A DNA stretch of 64,000 bases from PBB1 sp043738425 (GCA_043738425.1 JAYUGJ010000040.1:21250-85249), one strand, 5' to 3'; shown: positions 1 through 9,367, numbered from the stretch's first letter. Notes: generated from the sequence alone by a model not told the origin. Translations and numbers: made by a program.

Positions 1-120
1 CCACCCGCGGGCTGCCTTGACGGTGTCGCAATTCGGTATGCCGTAGACGGTGGTGGTTGCCGAGATTGCCATCGGTGCAGGTGGGTGTTGCTGTTGGTGT
101 TGCGGCATCACTCGCCCCAT
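1..120 (-). CDS. ArsC/Spx-family reductase-like protein, 5' end only (runs off window)
   Basis: Read on the minus strand from an ATG at 120, the frame is open to the window edge and contains TTTVYGIPNCDTVKAARGW. This is the N-terminal strand and active-site loop of the ArsC/YffB/Spx family (Y-G-I-x-N-C-D-T-[VI]-K-x-A-R-x-W). Family members are thioredoxin-fold proteins of about 115 residues; only 24 to 40 residues lie in the window. In-frame ATGs are at 120, 108 and 72. The one at 72 leaves the usual short N-terminus, whereas the first 16 residues from 120 are a Gln/His/Pro repeat-like stretch. Only one Cys (N-C-D-T) is visible, as in YffB. The substrate cannot be told from this fragment. Confidence 0.75.
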   Translation of the reverse strand, partial: MGRVMPQHQQQHPPAPMAISATTTVYGIPNCDTVKAARGW

Positions 121-170
121 CACTTGCCGAATCTACTGGTCGATTCGATCGCTCGATTCAACAACTCGAT

Positions 171-770
171 TCAATAACGCGACGTGCATATCGGGTCGGG
201 CCCGAAGCCGACTTCGGTGACGCGGCCCAGCGTGACGGGCGTGGTGCTAATCGAGACCTGAAACCACTGGCAAAACGGCGTTTCGTAGCGGTAGTTCCAC
301 ACCGCGATCTGCTGCCGCGGGATGGTGAATGTGGTCGATGGGCGGCCGAGTCGGCGGCGCACTGCGTCTTGCGATTCGCCGACTTTCACCGCGTAGAAAT
401 TAGCGTCGGTCAACGCCTGGTGCCAGGTCAGCATGCGGCCTTGCGCATCGAAATCGACCAGGAAAGTGTGCTTGCCGTACGGGCCGTGCGCGAATTCCAA
501 ATGCCGCGCAGCAGCCGCGGCCGTTGGTGCGCCGGTGCCTGCGCCGGTGCCGGTGCCGGTGCCGGTGCCGCTGCCTACAGCTGCAGGCCACTCACCGGTC
601 GGTGTTCCCATCGCCGCAATGACGTCGGCCACCGACGCGCCGGCAGGCAAGTTGCGCGGCGAATACGCCACGCAGCCGACCAGCCATGCCGCACTGCTGG
701 CGAGCAGTGCAGCACCGGCAACCCGCCACCAACCCGCAAGCGCCGGGCACTGAAAACTGCAGCCATGCAT
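171..770 (-). CDS. Small outer-membrane-type lipoprotein
   Basis: A 199-residue protein from the ATG at 770. A longer frame to 860 exists, but only this start gives a clean lipoprotein signal: a hydrophobic stretch, then L-V-G-C with the lipid-attached Cys at about residue 33. After the signal comes P-A-G-A-S-V-A-D-V-I-A-A-M-G-T-P, resembling the SmpA/OmlA/BamE-type motif in which helix residues precede MGxP. A second copy follows later (V-G-E-S-Q-D-A-V-R-R-R-L-G-R-P). The two halves are split by a Gly-Thr repeat encoded by a GGTGCC tandem array. I infer a periplasm-facing lipoprotein with two SmpA/OmlA-like repeats; its exact role is unknown. It lies 32 bp downstream of the AarF-like gene on the same strand. 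Confidence 0.75.
   Translation of the reverse strand: MHGCSFQCPALAGWWRVAGAALLASSAAWLVGCVAYSPRNLPAGASVADVIAAMGTPTGEWPAAVGSGTGTGTGTGAGTGAPTAAAAARHLEFAHGPYGKHTFLVDFDAQGRMLTWHQALTDANFYAVKVGESQDAVRRRLGRPSTTFTIPRQQIAVWNYRYETPFCQWFQVSISTTPVTLGRVTEVGFGPDPICTSRY
535..578. repeat. Hexanucleotide array (GGTGCC)n inside lipoprotein gene
   Basis: About seven near-perfect copies of a 6-bp unit give an alternating Gly-Thr/Gly-Ala stretch between the two halves of the lipoprotein. Period 6 keeps the frame, so copy number could change without destroying the gene. Confidence 0.85.
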
Positions 771-802
771 CAGGTGGTTTCCTCTACAGGGTGGTGGTCT
801 GG

Positions 803-2146
803 TCACAACTGATGGCCGAACATCGCGGTCACGTCGACCTGCGCACGCAGCCGCGCGCACAGCATGAAAGTGCCGATGAATTTGCGCTGCAAAAAAAGCA
901 AATCGGCCGGCGGCGTGCTGCCGAAACCAGCGTCGAAAAACTGCGCCTTGCCTTGCGCGAACGAGCGCGAAAACAAAGTCGATGCGCCAAAATCGTAGAG
1001 CCCGACATGGCGCAGCGGCTCACCCGCCAGCAACATCGTGGCGACGATACCGCTGGCCTGCGCAGGCGTGTCGGTGGGCGCAACGAAGCCGATCACCCTC
1101 GCCGCGGCGGTGACACGCGCGCGGTCAGCGGCACGCAGCGCACGGCCCAACTCGCGCAGCTGCTCGATGCGCACCGGCGTGACCGCTTCGGTGGCGCCGA
1201 AGTCGAGCAGCGCGATGCGGCCACTGGCGGCATCGAATAAATAGTTGCCGAAGTTGGGGTCGGTTTGCACCAGCTGCATCGTGAAAAATTCGCGCACCGC
1301 AAGCCGCCCCAACGCCTCGGCCACCGCATTGCGCTGGGCGGCTGTGTGGCGATGCCAACCGTTTGCGCTGGCCAGCTGATCGATCGGCACGCCGGCTGCG
1401 AAGTCGGTCGCCAAAATCTGCGCGGTGCAAAAGTCGGCGTGCACTGCCGGCACGCTCAGCACCGGGTCGTCACCGAGCCGCCGCCGGTATTCGCCAGCAG
1501 CCGCCGCTTCCGCGACGTAGTCGGTTTCGTGCAGCAGTTGGTCGCGCACCCGCGCCAGCAGCGGGGTCACGTCTATACCCCTGGGCACCAGACCCGGCGT
1601 GCGGGCCAACAGCGCCAGGTTGGCGACATCGCTGTCGATGCTGGCGCGCACGCCGGGGTACTGCACTTTGAGCGCCAGCAACCGGCCGTCGGTGGTTTCA
1701 ACCCGGTGCACCTGGCCAATCGATGCGGCCGCGATCGGCTCGAAGTCGAAGCGCTTGAAGCGTTGCTGCCACTCGGCACCGTACTGATGCGCCAGCACGC
1801 GGGCCAGCTGCGACGGCGGCATCACATGCGCGCGGTCGCGCAGGCCGCCCAACAACTCGGCGAACTGCGGCGGCAGCACACCGTGGCCGTCCATCGACAT
1901 CAGCTGGCCGACTTTCATGACCGCGCCGCGCATGTGCGACAGGCGCGCGGCCAGGCGGCGCGCGTTATCCGGTGCCAACACCAGCTGCGACAAATCGGGC
2001 CGCTCACCACGTGCCAGCCGCGACAAGCCCTCGGCGGCTGCACCCGCCGCCAGCTCACCGACGGCGCGGCCCAGATGCAAAAAGCGGCGCGCCCGGCCCT
2101 CGGGAACGGGCGCTGAACGCAGCGGCTTGAATGGCGACTCGGGCAT
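803..2146 (-). CDS. AarF/ABC1/UbiB-family atypical kinase
   Basis: A 447-residue protein from the ATG at 2146 (M-P-E-S-P-F-K). The open frame extends to 2311, but the extra residues are Pro/Arg-rich and unlike the family. The family signature K-x-G-Q is present (M-K-V-G-Q-L-M-S-M, residues 77-85), followed by A-A-S-I-G-Q-V-H, the Ala-rich nucleotide-binding loop. Further along are Q-T-D-P-N-F-G-N-Y (catalytic-loop Asp/Asn) and L-L-D-F-G-A-T (the DFG-like metal-binding motif). Members of this family (UbiB, ADCK3/Coq8) support ubiquinone synthesis or lipid handling. There is no clear C-terminal membrane pair as in UbiB and no ubi gene nearby, so this is more likely a stand-alone AarF homologue. 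Confidence 0.88.
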   Translation of the reverse strand: MPESPFKPLRSAPVPEGRARRFLHLGRAVGELAAGAAAEGLSRLARGERPDLSQLVLAPDNARRLAARLSHMRGAVMKVGQLMSMDGHGVLPPQFAELLGGLRDRAHVMPPSQLARVLAHQYGAEWQQRFKRFDFEPIAAASIGQVHRVETTDGRLLALKVQYPGVRASIDSDVANLALLARTPGLVPRGIDVTPLLARVRDQLLHETDYVAEAAAAGEYRRRLGDDPVLSVPAVHADFCTAQILATDFAAGVPIDQLASANGWHRHTAAQRNAVAEALGRLAVREFFTMQLVQTDPNFGNYLFDAASGRIALLDFGATEAVTPVRIEQLRELGRALRAADRARVTAAARVIGFVAPTDTPAQASGIVATMLLAGEPLRHVGLYDFGASTLFSRSFAQGKAQFFDAGFGSTPPADLLFLQRKFIGTFMLCARLRAQVDVTAMFGHQL

Positions 2147-2282
2147 GCGGATGGCACTCACAACGGTGGCAACAAAGCGCTCGAGTGTGGCCGTAAACCG
2201 CCGCCCAGGGTCGGTGCCGGTGATTGGTGCGGTGCCGGTGGCCGAGCCAGGCTGCGCTGCCCGGCCCGGCGGCGTCAAACGG

Positions 2283-3212
2283 CTACGCAGCGGTGGGCAC
2301 TTCTCCCGCAAACATTTGGCTTGGTTGCCCTTTTGCCAGCACCTTGTGCCGTTTGCGCGCCGCGCCCGCCACCAACAGCAAGCCCGCGCCCATCAACGCA
2401 TAGGTTTCAGGCTCGGGCACCGCGGTCACCGCAAACGAGATGCGGTAGATATCGGTGTCGGCGGTCAAGCCCGCGTCGTTGAACACATAGCCGGCCGCGG
2501 TGGTGCGGCCGTTGAACACGCCCAGCTCGGCAAAGCTGAAGCCCACCACGCCGCCCTCGGGCGTGCGGTTGGCGTTGATGCCGCCGACGACGAACGCCGC
2601 GTTTGCCGGGTCGGCGGCCTCTGATCCGGCGTTCCAGATCTCGCTGCCTTTTTGGTTGATCGAGTTGATCAACAGGTTGCCCGCATCGTCGAACAAGCGG
2701 TACTCCATCGGGTCGTCGTTGCCGATGAACAAGTCGTTGCTCGGCACGACCATCGATGCAAAGGTAAAGAACTGGTTGACCGCGGTGTCGACCAGAAAGC
2801 TCAACGTGGTTTGCGAGGTGCCGGGCAACTGCGGCCCGGTGGTGGAGCCCAGCACCGCGGTCGGGTCGGCGGCTGCGAACGCCGGCAACCAGGCCGAGCC
2901 GCTGCCGCCTTCGGCCACCGAGACGATGGCCGGGTTGGCGATGCTGCCTTCGTTGAAGGCGTCGAACGTGCCTTTGTTGAAACCGAAACGCAGCGGCGCA
3001 AAGCTGATGTTGTTGGCCGGTGCGAGGTTGTCGACCTTCACGGTGACATTGACCAGCGCGGCTTGCGCGGTGGTGCCGAGCAACACCGTGCCGAGTACCA
3101 CGCTGACTGCACGGGTGAAGTGGAGGGCGCGAAAAAATGCGCGGGACTGGGCACGAATGGGCGCACGGGTTGGCACCTCGAGGGGTGCGCGAATAGGTAA
3201 ACGATGTGACAT
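2283..3212 (-). CDS. Secreted spondin-domain-like PEP-CTERM protein
   Basis: A 309-residue exported protein. The N-terminus is unusually long and Arg-rich (about 30 residues) before a hydrophobic signal core ending in A-Q-A-A near residue 52. The body, with F-A-P-L-R-F-G-F-N-K-G-T-F-D and repeated A-E-G-G/N-D-D-P-M-E-Y motifs, resembles the spondin_N-like proteins often seen with PEP-CTERM tails. The C-terminus has the sorting signal V-P-E-P-E-T-Y-A-L-M-G-A-G-L, a hydrophobic helix and the basic A-A-R-K-R (about 265-288). This is the target of an exosortase/EpsH system, which is not in this window. Oddly, 21 residues follow the basic cluster, whereas such proteins normally end there. It lies 136 bp upstream of the AarF-like gene on the same strand. 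Confidence 0.85.
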   Translation of the reverse strand: MSHRLPIRAPLEVPTRAPIRAQSRAFFRALHFTRAVSVVLGTVLLGTTAQAALVNVTVKVDNLAPANNISFAPLRFGFNKGTFDAFNEGSIANPAIVSVAEGGSGSAWLPAFAAADPTAVLGSTTGPQLPGTSQTTLSFLVDTAVNQFFTFASMVVPSNDLFIGNDDPMEYRLFDDAGNLLINSINQKGSEIWNAGSEAADPANAAFVVGGINANRTPEGGVVGFSFAELGVFNGRTTAAGYVFNDAGLTADTDIYRISFAVTAVPEPETYALMGAGLLLVAGAARKRHKVLAKGQPSQMFAGEVPTAA

Positions 3213-3324
3213 GGCAAGTCTCCTGGGAGCGGTGGGGGAAGCGTCTGGCGACGCCTGCTGTGCGCTTGCCGACAGCAGGTGTTCGCCGCACCGATCCTAG
3301 AAATTCAGCACGCCCAAGTCCTCG

Positions 3325-3354
3325 CCAAACCATCACGACGGCGTGATGGTTTGG
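3325..3354 (-). terminator. Perfect 13-bp hairpin after the receiver gene
   Basis: CCAAACCATCACG (3325-3337) pairs perfectly with 3342-3354 across a four-base loop. It starts 8 bp past the receiver stop codon, so it probably ends the transcript of the signalling operon. No T-run follows on either strand, so it is not a canonical intrinsic terminator and could also be a binding palindrome upstream of the PEP-CTERM gene. Confidence 0.5.
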
Positions 3355-3361
3355 TGTCAAT

Positions 3362-3778
3362 TCATGGCGGCTTTTCAGCGGCGACCGCAGCGCTCGCCTC
3401 GGCCGACAACATCGGCCGGCCTGCGTGCACGCTGCGCAGCACCTCGGCCAGCTCGCGGGCCGACACGGTTTTGGTGACGTAGCCCAGCGCGCCGGCCGCC
3501 AGCGCACGTTGCACGTCGGAGCCGGTGACGCGGCTGGAAATCATCACCACCCGTATGGCCGGGGCGCGTTGCAGCAGCGCGCGGGTGCATTCGATGCCGT
3601 CGATGCCGGGCAGCATCAAATCCATCAACACCACATCGGCGCGCTTTTCACAGGCCAGCGGTATGCCTTCCGCGCCACTGCCGGCCTCGCCCACCCATTC
3701 GATTTCTGGGCCTGCGCCAAGCATGGCTGCCAGGCCGGTACGCACGATGGGGTGGTCGTCGATGACAAAGATGCGCAT
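3362..3778 (-). CDS. Single-domain response regulator (NarL-type receiver without HTH)
   Basis: 138 residues that are almost only a receiver domain. The acidic pocket is F-V-I-D-D-H-P near residue 8, the phospho-acceptor Asp is in V-V-L-M-D-L-M-L-P (about residue 53), a Ser is in M-I-S-S, and the Lys is in Y-V-T-K-T (about residue 103). The V-I-D-D-H-P and T-K-T-V-S-A-R-E-L patterns are typical of NarL/LuxR-type regulators. The protein ends about where the HTH linker would begin, with no HTH after the stop. It is the last gene of the run that includes the hybrid kinase, c-di-GMP enzyme and Hpt protein, so it is a natural terminal acceptor of that phosphorelay (inference). Confidence 0.88.
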   Translation of the reverse strand: MRIFVIDDHPIVRTGLAAMLGAGPEIEWVGEAGSGAEGIPLACEKRADVVLMDLMLPGIDGIECTRALLQRAPAIRVVMISSRVTGSDVQRALAAGALGYVTKTVSARELAEVLRSVHAGRPMLSAEASAAVAAEKPP

Positions 3779-3859
3779 GGTGGTTTCGCCCGAAGTGGAA
3801 CAGTTATTGTGCCCACCGGTCGGTTATTTTTTATGACGCGGCAGCTCGCTGCGGTGCAT

Positions 3860-4297
3860 TCAGGCGGTGTCGCCAGCGGCCATGAATTCGGCTGCATCGG
3901 CGGCCAGTTGGCGCAGTTGCTGCGCCAGTTGTTGCGATGCCGCTGCGGCGTGCGCGCAGTCGCCGCCGCGGCAGGCCAGCTCGACGACAGCGGCCTGCTG
4001 CGCAATGGCTGCCGCGCCTAACAGGCCAGCCACGCCGCGCACGTCGTGGGCGCGCGCGGCATGCGCGATGCGCAGGCTGTCGCCGCTTGCATCCGGCGCA
4101 ATCACCACCGCTGCAAAGTCGCCGGCCGCCAGGCCGTTCAGCCAGCGACGCAACATCAAACCGAACAGCGCCACATCGCCGCCCAGCCGTTCACACACGT
4201 CGTCTGCGTCGATGCCGTGGATCTGCGGCCAACGCGCAGCCAGCGGTAGCGCTGATTGCGGTGCGGCTGGTGCAGGTGGTGCAGATGGCGCTGACAT
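3860..4297 (-). CDS. Hpt-like phosphotransfer protein
   Basis: A 145-residue protein from the ATG at 4297; the longer frame to 4354 adds an Arg-rich stretch. The first third is Ala/Pro-rich. The remainder is helical with A-H-D-V-R-G-V-A-G-L-L-G-A, matching the Hpt consensus H-x-[LVT]-[KR]-G-x-[AS]-x-x-x-G, so His in HDVRG is the likely phosphorylated residue. A Cys-containing helix and Gln/Ala-rich helix follow, completing a four-helix bundle. It sits between the GGDEF/EAL protein and the stand-alone receiver. The domain call is firm in pattern but divergent in sequence. Confidence 0.7.
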   Translation of the reverse strand: MSAPSAPPAPAAPQSALPLAARWPQIHGIDADDVCERLGGDVALFGLMLRRWLNGLAAGDFAAVVIAPDASGDSLRIAHAARAHDVRGVAGLLGAAAIAQQAAVVELACRGGDCAHAAAASQQLAQQLRQLAADAAEFMAAGDTA

Positions 4298-4436
4298 GCA
4301 GCCAGCATAGCCGCGCACAACCCGGCGGACAGGCTGCCTGGCGGCTCGGCGCAACGCCCATCCAGCCCGCGCTGAATCGGTCGACGGGTGCTGGGCGTAC
4401 GAAGCAGCCCACGGTCTGCACCGCGCGCCGCATCGA

Positions 4437-6632
4437 TCAAACCGACCAGGCGGTCTCGACCGCGCCGGCCTCGGCTGCGTTCAAGTTCCAGTGCTGCAAC
4501 CGCAGTGCATCGATCGCGGCGACCGCCACCGGGCGGCTGAAATAAAAACCTTGCAAGCTGTCGCAGCCCATCGCGATCAAGGCCTGCGCTTGGGCTGCGG
4601 TTTCCACGCCTTCGGCGGTCACGCTCAAGCCGAGGCTGCCGGCCATCGCCAGCACCGCACGCACGATGGCGACGCTTTCCGCGCCGTCGAGCAGGTTGTG
4701 TACGAACGTGCGGTCGATCTTGATGTGGCTGATCGGCATGCGGGTCAGGTAGCCGAGCGAGGAATACCCGGTGCCGAAGTCATCGAGCGCGATACGCACG
4801 CCGTGGTCGCGCAGCGTGCGCAGCGTGTTGATGGTCGCGGTCGAGTTTTCCATCAACGCGCTTTCGGTCACCTCCAGCTCCAGCAGGCCCGGTGCCAGGC
4901 CGCAGCGTTCCAGCACCTCGGTGATCGATTGCACCAGGCCGGTGGCCTTGAACTGCATCGGCGACAAATTCACCGCCACGCGCATCGGCGTGCCGGTGCG
5001 GTTCCAGTTCGCCGCATCGGCACAGGCGGTGTTCAACACCCACAAACCAATCCGTTCGATAAGGCCGTTTTCTTCAGCCAGCCCAATGAATTCGACCGGC
5101 GACACGATGCCGCGCTGCGGGTGGCGCCAGCGTATCAACGCCTCGACCGATTCGGTGCGGCCGGTAACCACATCGAGCTGCGGTTGGTACAGCAAAAAGA
5201 ATTCATCGCGCTCGAGTGCGGCGCGCAAGCTGGCGTCCAGCTCCATGCGCAGCACTGCTTGCCGCGTCAGTGCGGCGCTGTAGAACTGGGCGTTGTCACG
5301 GCCGAGTGTTTTCGCGTGGTACATCGCGGTGTCGGCATGCTTGAGCAAGGTCGCCGCGTCGCGGCCGTTGTCCGGGTACAGCGCAATGCCGATGCTGGTG
5401 GTCAGCGTGACCAACCGGCCTTCCAGCGTGAACGGTCGGCGCATCAGCTCACCGATGCGGTGCGCCACGATCAGCGCGTCTTCGGGGTGCACCACATTCA
5501 ATATCAACGCGGTGAATTCATCACCGCCCAGGCGCGCCAGTTCGACATCGGCATGGCCGGCTGCCGGCCGCAACGGCCGGGCCACCATGTCGGCCGGGCG
5601 CAGGCCTTCGCGCAGCCGTTCGGCCGACCACTGCAAGATCAAATCGCCGGCGCTGTGGCCCAGCGTGTCGTTGACGCCTTTGAAGCCGTCGAGGTCCATG
5701 AACAACACCGCCAGCTGCGCCGACTTGCGCTCGGCGCTGCGAATTTCGCGGTCGACCCGCTCCAGAAACGACAGGCGATTCGGCAGCCCGGTCAGGCTGT
5801 CGAAGTACGCCATGCGGGCGATGCGGACCTCGGCTTCCTTGCGTTCGGTGATGTCGCGCGACAGCGCAATGAAGCGCGGTTTTTCACCCGCCAGCGTGGT
5901 TTTGCGCGACACCGACAGCTCGTACCAGCGGGTCAGGTTGTCGAGTTGCAATTCGTACTGCATGCCAATCGACGAGCCGAACTCTTGCGCCGCACGCAGC
6001 GCGGCCATGCACACCTCGGCGGCCGCCGCCGGCAGCACCTCGGCCACGTTGCGGCCCAGCGGGTTGTCGGCCGGCACCGCCAACAAGTCGGCATACGGCG
6101 CGTGGTAGTCGAGGTAGCGGCCGTCGATGTCGAGCTCGAACAGCAAATCCGGAATCGCGCCGAGCAGCGCCGCATTGCGCGCATCGGCGGCGCGCAGGTC
6201 GATCAGGTTCTGGTGGCCGCGCAGCAGGTACTTGACGCGGTGGCCGATCAACGCCCAATGGATCGGCTTGGCAATGAAATCGGTGGCGCCCGACTCGTAC
6301 GCACGTTCGACCGACTGCACATCGTCCATGCCGGTCACCATGACGATCGGCAGCGAATCGCCGACCTTGGCGCGCAGCGCGGCGCACACCGCGTGGCCGC
6401 TCAGATCGGGCATGTCGACATCGAGCATCACCAAATCGTGGTGGGCCCCATCGAACTGGCGCAATGCGTCTTCGCCGCCTTCGGCCAACGTCACCTCGAA
6501 GCCTGACTTGCGCAGCGCCGCACGCATCAACAGCCGCGCTGAGCTGTCGTCATCGACCACCAAAATTTTCATTGGAATGTGGGAAATATCAGCGGGTTTC
6601 ACATCAACGGAATCGATCGGGAAAGTCGCCAT
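4437..6632 (-). CDS. REC-PAS-GGDEF-EAL cyclic-di-GMP enzyme
   Basis: 731 residues from the ATG at 6632, which overlaps the kinase stop as TGATG, so translation is coupled; a GTG one codon earlier is possible. Domains in order: receiver (V-V-D-D-D near 25, acceptor Asp in V-M-L-D-V-D, Lys in I-A-K-P), a PAS-like sensor around 155-265, GGDEF with intact R-L-G-G-D-E-F, and EAL with intact V-E-A-L-I-R-W, D-D-F-G-T-G-Y-S and the Glu of A-E-G-V-E. Both catalytic sites look complete, so the protein could both make and degrade c-di-GMP. The receiver implies control by the neighbouring kinase. There is no membrane segment, so it should be cytoplasmic. Confidence 0.95.
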   Translation of the reverse strand: MATFPIDSVDVKPADISHIPMKILVVDDDSSARLLMRAALRKSGFEVTLAEGGEDALRQFDGAHHDLVMLDVDMPDLSGHAVCAALRAKVGDSLPIVMVTGMDDVQSVERAYESGATDFIAKPIHWALIGHRVKYLLRGHQNLIDLRAADARNAALLGAIPDLLFELDIDGRYLDYHAPYADLLAVPADNPLGRNVAEVLPAAAAEVCMAALRAAQEFGSSIGMQYELQLDNLTRWYELSVSRKTTLAGEKPRFIALSRDITERKEAEVRIARMAYFDSLTGLPNRLSFLERVDREIRSAERKSAQLAVLFMDLDGFKGVNDTLGHSAGDLILQWSAERLREGLRPADMVARPLRPAAGHADVELARLGGDEFTALILNVVHPEDALIVAHRIGELMRRPFTLEGRLVTLTTSIGIALYPDNGRDAATLLKHADTAMYHAKTLGRDNAQFYSAALTRQAVLRMELDASLRAALERDEFFLLYQPQLDVVTGRTESVEALIRWRHPQRGIVSPVEFIGLAEENGLIERIGLWVLNTACADAANWNRTGTPMRVAVNLSPMQFKATGLVQSITEVLERCGLAPGLLELEVTESALMENSTATINTLRTLRDHGVRIALDDFGTGYSSLGYLTRMPISHIKIDRTFVHNLLDGAESVAIVRAVLAMAGSLGLSVTAEGVETAAQAQALIAMGCDSLQGFYFSRPVAVAAIDALRLQHWNLNAAEAGAVETAWSV

Positions 6633-9367
6633 CACGCGGCTTCCATCAACACATTGCGCAATGACGCTACCGCGCGTTCGTGCTCACGCCGGGCCGGGCC
6701 GACCAGCGCGCGCGCCGCCTCGATGCGGCCTTCGCGACCGCACTGTTCCAGCTCGCGGTAGCACACCGACAACGCCTGCGCACCGACATTCGCGCTGCTC
6801 GACTTCAGCGCATGCGCGGCCTGGCCAAGTGCCACCGAGTTGCCTTCGGCCACCGCCAATTCGACCCGCGCCATGCTGTCGTCAGCGGTCGCTAAAAACA
6901 TACCGAAGATCTCGCGCGCCAAGCCCATGCCGCCAGCTTCGTCGAGCTCACGCAGCGTGTCGATGACTGCCAGGTTGATGGCCGGCGGTTCCGTCAACCG
7001 ATCGAGTTCCGCCGCTACGGTGCGCGCGAACGCAGCCACTTCAGCCGCGGGCAACCAACGCGACAACATCGCGCGCAACGTGGCCAACGTGTACGGCTTC
7101 GACAAGAACGCGTCCATGCCAGCGTCGATGCACTTTTGCTCATCGCCCTGCATCGCGTTGGCGGTCAACGCGACGATAGGCAACCTCGCACCGCGGCCAT
7201 CGGGCAGCTGGCGTATCGCGGCGGTGGCGGCATAGCCATCCATCACCGGCATCTGGCAGTCCATCAGCACCAAGTCGAAGTCGTGTTCGTGCACCAAGGC
7301 CAGCGCCTCGCCACCGTGGTTGGCCAGCCGCATCTGCAGGCCCAGCTTGCGCAGCATGGCTTCAGCCACGCCTTGGTTGATCGGGTTGTCTTCGACCAGC
7401 AGCACCGTGCCCGCAAGTCGGCCTTCCAGCCGTTTGACCGGCGCGGTGTCGGCGCTCAGGTGGGCCACATCCAGCGTCAACACACTGGTGACCACGCGCA
7501 ACAAATCAGCGCGGCGTATCGGTTTGTTCAGGTAGCGCAGGATGCCGATCGCTTGCCGCGCCGACTGGTCGGCATTCGCATAGGTCGAGCTCAGCATCAT
7601 CAGCCGGGTGCTGGCCAGGGCGGGTTGCTTTTTGATTTCAGCGGCCAGTTGCAAGCCGTCCATGTGCGGCATGTGCATGTCGAGCACCGCCAGCTCGAAT
7701 GCGTTGCCACGCTCAGCGGCCTGCGCCATTGCGACCAGCGCCTGCGCGCCGCCTTCGACGCAGGTGACCTGCATGCGCCAGCCCTGCAACTGCTGCTGCA
7801 AGATGTCGCGGTTGGTCTGGTTGTCGTCGACCACCAGCACGCGCACACCGTCCAACAACTCGGGTGCCTGGGTTTGCACCACGTAGCCCAGTGCCAGCGG
7901 CAGCGTCACATCGATGGTGAACCGCGAACCCTGGCCCGGCACGCTGTCGACCCGCACGCTGCCGCGCATCAAACCAAGCAGGCGGCGGCAAATCGCCAAG
8001 CCCAAACCGGTGCCGCCGTACTGGCGGGTGGTGGTGCCATCGGCCTGTGAAAAGTGCTCGAAAATTTTGGCTTGCGACTCGGGCGCGATGCCGATGCCGG
8101 TGTCTTCGACGCAAATGCTCAGCTGCAAATCGGTGGTGTTTTTCGCTACGCAGCGCACCCGCACCACCACCTCGCCGTTTTCGGTGAACTTGACTGCGTT
8201 GTTGATCAGGTTGGCAATCACCTGGCGCAGCCGGAACGGGTCGCCGCGCACCGCCAACGGCGCATCGGGCGGAATGAATTGCGCGGCCAACTCCAGGCCT
8301 TTGCTTTCGGCCGGTTGCGCAAACATCGCCAGCGCGTCTTCGACCACATCGACCAGGTTGAAGTCGACCGCTTCCAAATCGAGGTGGCCCGATTCGATCT
8401 TCGAGAAGTCGAGGATGTCGTTGATGACGCCGAGCAAATGGCGGCCAGACGCCTGCACCGCTTCGGCCCAGGTGCGCTGCTGCGGCTGCAAGTCGCTGTC
8501 GACCAGCAGTTCGTTCATGCCCAACACGCCGTTGACCGGCGTGCGAATCTCGTGGCTCATCGTCGCGAGGAATTCGCTTTTTGCCAGGCTGGCCGCTTCG
8601 GCCACGTCCTTCGCGTGCGACAGCTCGCTGGTGCGCCGTGCAACCTCGCCTTCGAGGTGGTCGCGGTAGTCGGTCAAAAACGCATCGCGCGATTGGGTTT
8701 GCTCGAGCATCGCGTTGAAGCCCCGGCCCAAGGTGTGCAGCTCGGCTATGTCGCTGGGCTGCGCGCGCACGGTCAGGTCGGAGTCGGCCGACACGCTCAA
8801 CATCAGCGCATTCAAATCATCCAGCGGGCGCAGCACCGATTCGTTCAAGCGGCGCAGCAGCCAGCCGCTGGCCACCATCGCGAGTGCGGCGGCAACCAGC
8901 GTGGCGACGACCTGCCAGGCGGTGATCCAAAACAGCCCGGCCAAATTCACGTGCAGCAGCAAATAGCCGGGCACTTGTTTGTCCAGCCGCACCGGCTCGA
9001 TCAAGGTGAAGTCGTCGATTCCAAGCCGCAACGCCGGCTCTTTGCCGGTCAGCGCGGGCGGCGCAGCATGCGCGCCGACTCGGTAGCTGGCAAGCAGCTT
9101 GCCGTCTTCACGGTACAGCGCCGCCAGCTTCACATCAGGCAGGTGGCGCAGCGACTGCAGCACCTCGGTGGCCGACTTCACGTCTTCGAACATCAGCGGT
9201 GCGGCCGCGTTATCGGCCATCACCATCGCCTGCGCGCGACTCGCGTCGACCATTTTGAAGGCACCCATCACAAAGGTGCTGACCAGCACGATGACCGCCA
9301 CCGTGGCAATCGCCACGCCGATGGCCAGCGCGTTGATGCGCCGCAGCCGACTGCCGAGCGCGATCAT
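6632..9367 (-). CDS. Membrane hybrid histidine kinase (sensor-HAMP-HisKA-HATPase-REC-REC-Hpt)
   Basis: A 911-residue BarA-like kinase. TM1 is at about 12-36, a CHASE8-like periplasmic sensor at 37-145, TM2 at about 148-170 and HAMP to about 225. A coiled coil leads to HisKA with the H-box S-H-E-I-R-T-P (His272). The ATPase carries N (L-I-N-N-A-V-K-F-T), G1 (D-T-G-I-G) and G2 (G-G-T-G-L-G-L) boxes. Two receivers follow (V-V-D-D-N...V-L-D-M-H-M-P and V-E-D-N...L-M-D-C-Q-M-P), then an Hpt with A-H-A-L-K-S-S-S-A-N-V-G. Its start overlaps the YfiR stop as ATGA. YfiR-type periplasmic proteins regulate partner membrane sensors in known YfiBNR systems, so YfiR is the likely input here (inference). 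Confidence 0.95.
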   Translation of the reverse strand: MIALGSRLRRINALAIGVAIATVAVIVLVSTFVMGAFKMVDASRAQAMVMADNAAAPLMFEDVKSATEVLQSLRHLPDVKLAALYREDGKLLASYRVGAHAAPPALTGKEPALRLGIDDFTLIEPVRLDKQVPGYLLLHVNLAGLFWITAWQVVATLVAAALAMVASGWLLRRLNESVLRPLDDLNALMLSVSADSDLTVRAQPSDIAELHTLGRGFNAMLEQTQSRDAFLTDYRDHLEGEVARRTSELSHAKDVAEAASLAKSEFLATMSHEIRTPVNGVLGMNELLVDSDLQPQQRTWAEAVQASGRHLLGVINDILDFSKIESGHLDLEAVDFNLVDVVEDALAMFAQPAESKGLELAAQFIPPDAPLAVRGDPFRLRQVIANLINNAVKFTENGEVVVRVRCVAKNTTDLQLSICVEDTGIGIAPESQAKIFEHFSQADGTTTRQYGGTGLGLAICRRLLGLMRGSVRVDSVPGQGSRFTIDVTLPLALGYVVQTQAPELLDGVRVLVVDDNQTNRDILQQQLQGWRMQVTCVEGGAQALVAMAQAAERGNAFELAVLDMHMPHMDGLQLAAEIKKQPALASTRLMMLSSTYANADQSARQAIGILRYLNKPIRRADLLRVVTSVLTLDVAHLSADTAPVKRLEGRLAGTVLLVEDNPINQGVAEAMLRKLGLQMRLANHGGEALALVHEHDFDLVLMDCQMPVMDGYAATAAIRQLPDGRGARLPIVALTANAMQGDEQKCIDAGMDAFLSKPYTLATLRAMLSRWLPAAEVAAFARTVAAELDRLTEPPAINLAVIDTLRELDEAGGMGLAREIFGMFLATADDSMARVELAVAEGNSVALGQAAHALKSSSANVGAQALSVCYRELEQCGREGRIEAARALVGPARREHERAVASLRNVLMEAA

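Noticed and set aside
4491..6506. 671-codon open frame antisense to the GGDEF/EAL gene
   Set aside because: High-GC codon bias keeps the opposite strand open; the peptide is Arg/His/Gln-rich with no domains, while the minus-strand gene has complete motifs.
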